Origin: Candidatus Doudnabacteria bacterium
GTDB taxonomy: Bacteria > Patescibacteriota > Doudnabacteria > UBA920
Direction of reading: 5' to 3'
DNA length: 39,764 bases
Assembly: GCA_023245895.1 (NCBI GenBank)
Contig: JAHFJJ010000004.1
Location: 26,714 to 66,477, forward strand
Shown: positions 30,331-35,645 of the stretch, in pieces
Numbering within the stretch: the first letter of the stretch is position 1
How the letters are laid out: every line of letters starts with the position of its first letter
The notes under the pieces: model-generated
Told to the model about the DNA's origin: nothing
What the model saw: the letters and a program-made list of their open reading frames with translations, nothing else
Database searches by the model: none
Position numbers and translations under genes: made by a program

Positions 30331-30675
30331 ATGAGGCACGGCAATAAGAAAAAATTCGGCAAAGGCATGGACCACAGAAGGAAGCTTTTAAGGACTTTAG
30401 CGTCTTCTGCTATTTTGTATGAAAAAATACAGACCAGCTATACTAACGCCAAGGTCGCGAAATCTTACGTGGAAAAAGCAATAACTATTTCCAAAAACAA
30501 CTCTTTGCATTCCAGAAGGCTTTTGCTTTCCAAGCTTACCCCTATGGCCGCTAAAAAAGCCATTGAAGTTTTAGGACCAAAATACCTGGAGCGCAAGGGA
30601 GGCTACACCAGATTAATTAAATTAAACAACCCGAAAGCAGGGGCTTCTAAAGCGATATTAGAACTAGTGGAGTAA
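30331..30675 (+). CDS. rplQ: 50S ribosomal protein bL17
   Basis: 114 aa, MRHGNKKKFGKGMDHRRKLL with the conserved RTLASSAILYEKIQTSY, then a family-typical C-terminus GGYTRLIKLNNPKAGASKA. Standard neighbour of rpoA. It lies near the exit of the peptide tunnel in the 50S subunit. Confidence 0.96.
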   Translation: MRHGNKKKFGKGMDHRRKLLRTLASSAILYEKIQTSYTNAKVAKSYVEKAITISKNNSLHSRRLLLSKLTPMAAKKAIEVLGPKYLERKGGYTRLIKLNNPKAGASKAILELVE

Positions 30676-30679
30676 CAAA

Positions 30680-30754
30680 CTATTTCTATTTATTTCCATC
30701 TATTTCAAATTATTTCAGGAAATAGGTAGAAATACGTAGAAATAAATGGAAATA
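30680..30754. repeat. Iterated-word inverted-repeat spacer 12 (ATTTCTATTTATTTCC words)
   Basis: Left: ATTTCTATTTATTTCCATC and TATTTCAAATTATTTC. Right: GAAATAGGTAGAAATACG and TAGAAATAAATGGAAAT, near-exact inverses. It ends 2-3 nt before rplM. Confidence 0.9.
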
Positions 30755-30756
30755 TT

Positions 30757-31167
30757 ATGCACAGTCAAAAACTCACATTACCGAATAAAGTTGTGCGCAA
30801 ATGGCATCAGATAGATGTTAGCAAGTTCTCTATGGGCAGGACCGCTACCCAGATTGCCAATTTGCTCCGAGGCAAGCACAAAAGGGATTTTGTCCCGCAT
30901 GTGGATATGGGCGACTATGTGGTTGCTATTAACGCAGGACATCTTAAGCTCACCGGCCGAAAAGTTGCGCAGAAAAAGTACTACCATCACTCCGGCTACT
31001 TGGGCGGCATTCGGGAAATAGCGCTTAAAGATTTAATCCAAAAAAACCCGGAAGATGTTTTAAAAAGAGCGGTCTTTAGCATGATAGACGACATTAAATT
31101 CCGCAAGAAAATAATGGCGCGTTTAAAAATAGTTAAAGGTGATAAACATGAATTTAAGATTAACTAA
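30757..31167 (+). CDS. rplM: 50S ribosomal protein uL13
   Basis: 136 aa. The conserved features are VRKWHQIDVSKFSMGRTATQ, the GDYVVAINAGHLKLTGRK segment, KKYYHHSGYLGGIRE and the NPEDVLKRAVFSMI region. The length is slightly under the usual 142. It is followed by rpsI, its near-universal partner. Confidence 0.96.
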   Translation: MHSQKLTLPNKVVRKWHQIDVSKFSMGRTATQIANLLRGKHKRDFVPHVDMGDYVVAINAGHLKLTGRKVAQKKYYHHSGYLGGIREIALKDLIQKNPEDVLKRAVFSMIDDIKFRKKIMARLKIVKGDKHEFKIN

Positions 31168-31250
31168 GAACAATTAACAATTTACTATTAACGATTAACG
31201 CAGGTAATTTAAAGTCAATTGTTAATCGTCAATAGTTAATAGTTTCCCCA
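31168..31250. repeat. Iterated-word inverted-repeat spacer 13 (CAATTAAC/ACGATTAAC words)
   Basis: CGATTAAC (31192-31199) pairs with GTTAATCG (31221-31228), with ACAATTAACAATT and TCAATAGTTAATAG arms outside. It uses the same words as spacer 9 although the two genes following are unrelated. Confidence 0.85.
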
Positions 31251-31252
31251 TT

Positions 31253-31822
31253 ATGGCCATTAAGACAACTACAACTAAACCAGCCAAAGCAGTAAAGAAA
31301 CCAGCAACCCACCGCGCTACTGCCCACAAAAAGCCCGCCGCTGAAAAGCCGGTTAAGGCCGAATTAGATATGCCGGAAGTTGCCAAGGAAGTCGATGTTG
31401 TGGTTGAACACACTCCAAAACATCACGTATCCAAAGAAAGGTATGTTTTTGCAACCGGCCGCAGGAAAACTGCGGTTGCGAACGTGAGGATGTTTGAAGG
31501 CAAAGGCGATATGGTTGTAAACAAAAAACCAATAAAACAATACTTTGGTTACAGCCTGCACATGGAAGAAATTACCAAGCCTTTTGAGGTTACCGGACTT
31601 GGCGGAAAATATCACTTTACCGCCCACGTTAATGGCGGCGGATCCCACGCCCAAGTCGGCGCCTTAAGGCACGGTATTGCCATAGCCCTCTCCCAAATTT
31701 CCGAAGACGTGCGCAAAGTCCTAAAGAAAAATGGCTTCCTCACCCGCGACGACCGCAAAAAAGAACGCAAGAAACCAGGTTTGAAGCGTGCCAGACGTTC
31801 CCCTCAGTGGGCGAAGAGATAA
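31253..31822 (+). CDS. rpsI: 30S ribosomal protein uS9 with long basic N-terminal extension
   Basis: 189 aa; the uS9 core begins at about residue 62 (YVFATGRRKTAVANVRMFEG) and includes KPIKQYFGYS, VNGGGSHAQVGALRHGIA and the decoding-site tail RDDRKKERKKPGLKRARRSPQWAKR, where the final Arg contacts P-site tRNA. The usual length is near 130, so about 58 residues of Lys/Ala/Pro/Thr-rich sequence are added in front. Last gene of the operon, followed by a terminator. Confidence 0.96.
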   Translation: MAIKTTTTKPAKAVKKPATHRATAHKKPAAEKPVKAELDMPEVAKEVDVVVEHTPKHHVSKERYVFATGRRKTAVANVRMFEGKGDMVVNKKPIKQYFGYSLHMEEITKPFEVTGLGGKYHFTAHVNGGGSHAQVGALRHGIAIALSQISEDVRKVLKKNGFLTRDDRKKERKKPGLKRARRSPQWAKR

Positions 31823-31870
31823 TCGTTGGTTTCTAAAACTGTGGATAAGTATTAGTACCTAAAAAAGATG

Positions 31871-31903
31871 AAAACTAGACTAGTTTAGTCTAGTTTTCTT
31901 ATT
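31871..31903 (+). terminator. Terminator of the ribosomal operon
   Basis: AAAACTAGACTA (31871-31882) pairs perfectly with TAGTCTAGTTTT (31886-31897), loop GTT, then CTTATT. The T-run is short but the stem is strong. Confidence 0.8.
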
Positions 31904-31923
31904 AGAAACGCTTATTTTTATAT

Positions 31924-31953
31924 TTGTCAAATAAAAATAAAAAATGTTATAAT
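31924..31953 (+). promoter_or_regulatory. Promoter of the AT-rich two-gene islet
   Basis: TTGTCA (31924-31929), an 18-nt spacer and consensus TATAAT (31948-31953), 28 nt before the ATG at 31982. Confidence 0.75.
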
Positions 31954-31981
31954 ATAAGTGCTTGCAAACAATCCAAAAAAT

Positions 31982-32245
31982 ATGATAAATAGCGAAGAAA
32001 AGCAAAAAGCTAACTCTACTGACAAAGAGCTCGAGGTTAAAATTGATAATGGCGATTTAAAATTGGTTGATTCGCTTGTTGAATCGTATGGATTTAAGGA
32101 CAGAAATTCGCTTTTCAAATTTGCGATAGGAGCTTTATTAGAAGGTAATAATAATGAGGGTATTTTTACAATAAAAACTGACTCCGATAATAAAAAAATA
32201 TTATCTGAAATTGAACCTTCAGCAGATATGCTTAATTCTAAGTAA
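31982..32245 (+). CDS. Small acidic protein (87 aa), possibly ribbon-helix-helix related
   Basis: I chose the ATG at 31982 because the alternative GTG at 31958 lies only 4 nt after the -10 box and would be upstream of the transcript start. The chain is highly charged (MINSEEKQKANSTDKELEVK). It contains LVDSLVESYGFKDRNSLFKFAI, which resembles the second helix pair of RHH/CopG-type small DNA-binding proteins, but the rest is unrecognised. Codons are AT-rich compared with the flanking ribosomal and SIMPL genes, pointing to separate origin. It is 6 nt upstream of the next gene, so both are co-transcribed. Confidence 0.65.
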   Translation: MINSEEKQKANSTDKELEVKIDNGDLKLVDSLVESYGFKDRNSLFKFAIGALLEGNNNEGIFTIKTDSDNKKILSEIEPSADMLNSK

Positions 32246-32251
32246 ATCAGT

Positions 32252-32572
32252 ATGGCAGGAAAACCAAAAAGGACAATCCAAATTCCCCAAGATTCTGACG
32301 TTAAAGGAGCAATAGAAAGTAATTTTAAGGAATCTTTTGTTGATACGCTGCAAGAAAGCAATACTGCTAGGAATGAAATGAAAGTTGTAATTCACGAGTT
32401 ATTAAGACAGCCCGATACCATTTCAGAAATAAAAGCGATAATTGACAAATGCGATAGGGATGCAATAAAAGTATTTTGGAAAAAATTTGGGTTTGTTGTT
32501 TGGTCAGCGGTTGTGTTTTTGTTAGGTTCTATAGCAACTGTAATTATAGAAAATCTGATTAGCAAAAAATAA
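32252..32572 (+). CDS. Small tail-anchored membrane protein (106 aa), unrecognised
   Basis: The N-terminal 75 residues are polar and helical (FKESFVDTLQESNTARNEMK, IHELLRQPDTISEIKAIIDK). A single membrane helix at about residues 82-101 (VVWSAVVFLLGSIATVIIE) is followed by a short basic end (NLISKK), the layout of a tail-anchored protein with a cytoplasmic domain. It forms a two-gene operon with the preceding protein; a charged soluble protein paired with a membrane protein could be a regulator/effector pair, but no family supports that. Same AT-rich codon use as its partner. Confidence 0.65.
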   Translation: MAGKPKRTIQIPQDSDVKGAIESNFKESFVDTLQESNTARNEMKVVIHELLRQPDTISEIKAIIDKCDRDAIKVFWKKFGFVVWSAVVFLLGSIATVIIENLISKK

Positions 32573-32596
32573 ACCGCCTTATGGCGGTTTATTTAG
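32569..32596 (+). terminator. Rho-independent terminator of the islet
   Basis: ATAAACCGCC (32569-32578) pairs with GGCGGTTTAT (32583-32592), loop TTAT, then TTAG. It overlaps the stop codon of the upstream gene. Confidence 0.8.
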
Positions 32597-32676
32597 TATC
32601 GTGTGCTCTTATTAACTATTTATATTTATTTTACTAAGCATGCTACTTGCATGTAACATTTTCCCCATTTTTGTAT

Positions 32677-32812
32677 TATACTTATATCAGAGTAAATTAT
32701 TAAAAATAAAATTGTATGGACCCCATTAGATCCATCAAGAATTAAAATTGATGAATTCGAGGGTCTTGAGAAAGAAAACATATGGATAATCAAAATATGG
32801 GATCTAACGGGG
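32677..32812 (+). promoter_or_regulatory. Leader with long-range pairing to the first codons of the SIMPL-domain gene
   Basis: TATACT (32677-32682) is the -10 box. CCCCATTAGATCC (32721-32733), inside a tiny leader ORF, is complementary at 12 of 13 positions to GGATCTAACGGGG (32800-32812), 18 nt into the main gene where it encodes part of GSNGA. The architecture is the same as at 20428-20563, although the spacers between the arms have unrelated sequence. Confidence 0.6.
32716..32745 (+). CDS. Leader peptide ORF (9 aa, MDPIRSIKN)
   Basis: An ATG-TAA frame of 9 codons, 33 nt after the -10 box and 36 nt before the SIMPL gene. It shares MDP(I/V)RS with the leader ORF at 20460, while the rest differs. 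No Shine-Dalgarno is visible; translation is inferred only from this conservation. Confidence 0.35.
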   Translation: MDPIRSIKN

Positions 32813-33576
32813 CAGGAAATGTGTTACCAAAATGGTTAGTTATGGGTTTAGGCGGGTTATTAATAGCTTTTGTGGCTTTGGGAGTTGTCCAAAAGGCCCA
32901 TGACCTTAATAGTTCTTTTAAGAATGACAGGCCGGCTAATACAATATCAGTTTCCGGCGAAGGCAAGGTGACGGCGAAGCCGGATTTAGCCACGGTTAGC
33001 ATCGGGGTTTTGTCCCAGGGCGCGAGCGCGGTTGATGTTAAGAACCAGAATAATGAGAAAGTAAATAAAGTAATTGCGTTTATAAAACAGCAGGGAATTG
33101 CTGATGCTGACATCCAAACTTCCCAGTTCAGCTTTTACGCGCAACAAGATTGGAAAACGGGAACCCAAAAAATCATCGGTTACCAGGGCAACCAGACGGT
33201 TACAGTAAAAGTCCGGGGGGTGGAAAAGGACACTACGGCGTTGGAAAAAATATTGGATGGCTCGGTGAATAACGGTGCTAACCAGGTTGATGGCGTTAAC
33301 TTGACCGTAGACAAACCTACGGATTTGCAAAACGAAGCCCGCAAACTGGCCATTGCCGACGCCAAAAAAAAAGCGAAGGAATTGGCCCAGGAGGCAGGCC
33401 TTACTTTGGGCAAAGTTGTCAGCGTGTCTGAAAACAGCATGGGCGGATATCCGGTCCCAATGGCTTACTCGACTAACCAAGCACTGGGGGCGGACATGAA
33501 GTCGTCAGCGCCCGACATCCAGACTGGCAGCCAGGAGATTAATGAAACTATGACCCTGGTGTTTGAAGTAAAATAA
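32782..33576 (+). CDS. SIMPL (DUF541) domain exported protein
   Basis: 264 aa. A membrane or signal helix (residues about 15-35, LPKWLVMGLGGLLIAFVALG) precedes a DUF541/SIMPL domain: ISVSGEGKVTAKPDLATVSIG, ASAVDVKNQNNEKVNKVIAF, DIQTSQFSFYAQQDW, GYQGNQTVTVKVRG and ARKLAIADAKKKAKELAQEAG are all typical. Established: SIMPL proteins (e.g. E. coli YggE) are periplasmic or surface proteins linked to oxidative stress, with unclear biochemistry. It carries the same unusual leader as the S41 protease, hinting at shared control of two exported proteins. Confidence 0.9.
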   Translation: MDNQNMGSNGAGNVLPKWLVMGLGGLLIAFVALGVVQKAHDLNSSFKNDRPANTISVSGEGKVTAKPDLATVSIGVLSQGASAVDVKNQNNEKVNKVIAFIKQQGIADADIQTSQFSFYAQQDWKTGTQKIIGYQGNQTVTVKVRGVEKDTTALEKILDGSVNNGANQVDGVNLTVDKPTDLQNEARKLAIADAKKKAKELAQEAGLTLGKVVSVSENSMGGYPVPMAYSTNQALGADMKSSAPDIQTGSQEINETMTLVFEVK

Positions 33577-33582
33577 CAAATA

Positions 33583-33611
33583 TTGACAAAAAGCTATTTT
33601 TATGATATCAT
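33583..33611 (+). promoter_or_regulatory. Promoter of rnpB
   Basis: Perfect TTGACA (33583-33588), a 17-nt spacer and TATCAT (33606-33611). The -10 ends 6 nt before helix P1, placing the transcript start at the 5' end of the RNA. Confidence 0.8.
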
Positions 33612-33617
33612 TCCAAA

Positions 33618-34012
33618 GCTTTAAGCAAATCGAATAATCGCTTTTTACGGTAGTAATACTGTAAAGGGAGGAAAGTCCGAACACTTGTTTGATACCCTCA
33701 TATGAGTTATCAAAACTGGTAGCGGGTAATTCCCGTCGGGAGTAATCCTAGAGGTGCGAACAGAAACGACCGATGCCGAAAGGCTAGGTAATCCCCTTAA
33801 AAGGATTGACCCCGCAGTAATGCGGGGGTGAAACGGCCAAATCCTTACTTGAGTGCAAGACCAAATTTGGTAGGTTGCTTGACCGTCCTGGCAACAGGAA
33901 CGGCAGATAGATGATTATTTTCGCTAACTATAATTTATTTTATAGCAGCGATCCGCCATAGCTTTAGCGACGGCGGAAGAAACAGAATTCGGCTTATGAG
34001 TTTGCTTAAAGC
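33618..34012 (+). ncRNA. rnpB: RNase P RNA, type A-like, lacking P15-P17 and with a two-hairpin insertion
   Basis: Helix P1 is GCTTTAAGCAAA (33618-33629) with TTTGCTTAAAGC (34001-34012). P2 is AATAATC (33633-33639) with GATTATT (33913-33919). P3 is a short hairpin (33647-33662). Conserved cores are seen: GGAGGAAAGTCCG (5' strand of P4), GAACAGAAACGACCGATG, GTGCAAGACCAAAT, GGTAGGTTGCTTGA, the P18 hairpin and ACAGAATTCGGCTTAT (3' strand of P4). Compared by memory with E. coli M1 RNA, CCAAAT joins GGTAGG almost directly, so P15, P16 and P17 with the CCA-binding GGU loop are missing. Between P2 and P4 (33920-33981) about 60 nt form two hairpins where E. coli has a few nt. The RNA processes tRNA 5' ends with protein RnpA. 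Confidence 0.92.
33952..33977. repeat. TCCGCC...GGCGGA palindrome inside rnpB
   Basis: TCCGCC (33952-33957) pairs with GGCGGA (33972-33977) around ATAGCTTTAGCGAC. It is preceded by AGCGA, giving AGCGATCCGCC, the same 11 nt as in the element at 16175. It forms the second hairpin of the rnpB insertion. Confidence 0.7.
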
Positions 34013-34049
34013 ATTAAAAAATCTCGCTGTGATGGCGGGATTTTTTAAT
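34013..34049 (+). terminator. Terminator of rnpB
   Basis: A 15-bp stem (34013-34027 with 34035-34049) has one G-U pair and a T-rich 3' arm; it begins on the base after P1. Confidence 0.9.
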
Positions 34050-34071
34050 GGCTTTTTGGTTCCAAAAATGT

Positions 34072-34077
34072 TATAAT
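34072..34077 (+). promoter_or_regulatory. -10 box of the second polysaccharide cluster
   Basis: TATAAT 22 nt upstream of the ATG at 34100, behind the rnpB terminator. No convincing -35. Confidence 0.5.
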
Positions 34078-34099
34078 TAAATTGTAATTTACATCTCAG

Positions 34100-35551
34100 A
34101 TGAAGAAAACCGAGCTTATTTTTAACCTCATTTCAATACCTTTGGACGCGCTTTCCCTGGCCCTGGCCGGAATTGCGTCTTTTTATTTGAGGCAGGAAGA
34201 CGTGACTGTCCGCCTGGTAGGCCCGGTTGTTTACAGCCTAAAGCTGCAACAGTTTTTATTGTCGGCTTATAAATTTATTCCGGTGATTATTTTAATTTTT
34301 GCTTTTTTAGGCTTATATAACCTAAAAGGCACGCGAAAATTTTCTTTGGAAACCGGCAGGATTGTTGTGGGAACTTCTTTGAGCCTGCTGATTATTATTT
34401 TAATTTTCTTTTTCAACAAGAATTTTTTTGCCGACATTTTCCCCTCCCGTTTTATTATTTTAGCCGCCTGGGGTTTGGGCATTGTTTTTGTAATTTTAGG
34501 CAGGTTAATTTTAAAGAGCTTCCAAACGCAATTATTTAAGCGAGGCATAGGCCTCCATAAGCTTGTGATAATTAACGGAGGGAATGAATTAGGGGCAATA
34601 GAAAATATTATTAAAGACAGGCGGCATGGGTATGAAATCGCGGGGGAGTTTTCTTACTCCGAAAATATTATTAACATACTCGAGGGCTTATATGCATCCG
34701 GCAAAATGGACGAGTTGCTCCAGGCAAACCCTAACTTAAACGAAGAAGCCAACCTAAAACTCGTCCAGTTCGCCCGGAACAAGGGGCTAAAATTTAGCTT
34801 TGTGCCTAACCTTTTTGAGGTACAAAGAAATATTATAGAGACCGACAACTTAAACGGCATTCCGTTAATTGGCCTAAAAAATACGCCTCTGGACGGCTGG
34901 GGCAAAGTGGCCAAGAGGGTTTTGGACATTGCCACCAGCGTTGCGTGCTTAATTTTTATTTCCCCAATCTTTTTAATGGTCGCTATAGCCATTAAATTGG
35001 ACTCGAAAGGAAAAATTATTTATTCGGCTGTTAGGGGCGGCAGGGGCAGGGACTTTAAATTTTACAAATTTAGGAGTATGTACAGCCATTTAAGCGTGGG
35101 CGACGGCTATGGCGGGCAGGAAGCGGAAAAAGTGCGCATGGAACTTTGGAAGAAGAACAACCGCGGCGGCGAAGAGGGGCCATTTTTAAAAATTAAGGAC
35201 GACCCTCGGGTCACCAAAGTCGGTAGGTTTTTACGCCGGAGCAAGCTGGATGAAATCCCGCAGTTTTGGAACGTGTTAAAAGGGGATATGAGCATGGTTG
35301 GCCCACGGGCTCACGTGCTCGATGAAGTAAAAAAATACCGTGACCGCTACCCGCGCATGTTCAGCATTAAGCCCGGTGCCTTTGGGCTTTCGCAGCTGGC
35401 CCAGCTTTCCTGGCCGGATTTACCGTTTGAGGAAGAAATCCGCCTCAACACTTTTTATATAGAAAACTGGTCTTTGTGGCTGGATGTTAAAATTTTAGCG
35501 CAAAGTTTTTATTTATTATTTTTTGGCGACAAGCCGAAACAGGATTATTAA
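34100..35551 (+). CDS. Undecaprenyl-phosphate sugar-1-phosphate transferase (WbaP/ExoY family)
   Basis: 483 aa. About four to five membrane helices fill residues 1-150, a Rossmann-like CoA_binding_3-type middle domain follows ([15 protein letters not shown]), and the bacterial sugar transferase domain starts near residue 271 ([15 protein letters not shown]). Its hallmarks are all there: [18 protein letters not shown], the [21 protein letters not shown] catalytic stretch with the Asp-Glu pair, and [11 protein letters not shown]. Established: it starts glycan assembly by moving sugar-1-phosphate from a nucleotide donor to undecaprenyl phosphate. As first gene it defines the following block as an exopolysaccharide or surface-glycan cluster; the sugar cannot be read. 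Confidence 0.92.
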   Translation: MKKTELIFNLISIPLDALSLALAGIASFYLRQEDVTVRLVGPVVYSLKLQQFLLSAYKFIPVIILIFAFLGLYNLKGTRKFSLETGRIVVGTSLSLLIIILIFFFNKNFFADIFPSRFIILAAWGLGIVFVILGRLILKSFQTQLFKRGIGLHKLVIINGGNELGAIENIIKDRRHGYEIAGEFSYSENIINILEGLYASGKMDELLQANPNLNEEANLKLVQFARNKGLKFSFVPNLFEVQRNIIETDNLNGIPLIGLKNTPLDGWGKVAKRVLDIATSVACLIFISPIFLMVAIAIKLDSKGKIIYSAVRGGRGRDFKFYKFRSMYSHLSVGDGYGGQEAEKVRMELWKKNNRGGEEGPFLKIKDDPRVTKVGRFLRRSKLDEIPQFWNVLKGDMSMVGPRAHVLDEVKKYRDRYPRMFSIKPGAFGLSQLAQLSWPDLPFEEEIRLNTFYIENWSLWLDVKILAQSFYLLFFGDKPKQDY

Positions 35552-35560
35552 CAAAAAAAA

Positions 35561-35636
35561 ACAGATATTGGATATTATGATATTAGATATTATTGAGCAA
35601 GCTGAATATCCAGTATCTAATATCAAATATCTTTTT
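35561..35636. repeat. Iterated-word inverted-repeat spacer 14 (GATATTAGATA words)
   Basis: GATATTAGATA (35579-35589) pairs exactly with TATCTAATATC (35614-35624), with AGATATTGGATATTATG and CAAATATCT outside. Same words as spacers 1 and 2. Confidence 0.88.
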
Positions 35637-35645
35637 TAGAATTCT

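Noticed and set aside
27263-31250. Reading the spacer hairpins as ordinary terminators or attenuators
   Set aside because: Most lack T-tracts and GC-rich stems and lie between co-transcribed ribosomal protein genes.
15579-31250. CRISPR-like arrays in the short repeat tracts
   Set aside because: Words are under 20 nt, vary, have no unique spacers and no cas genes are near.
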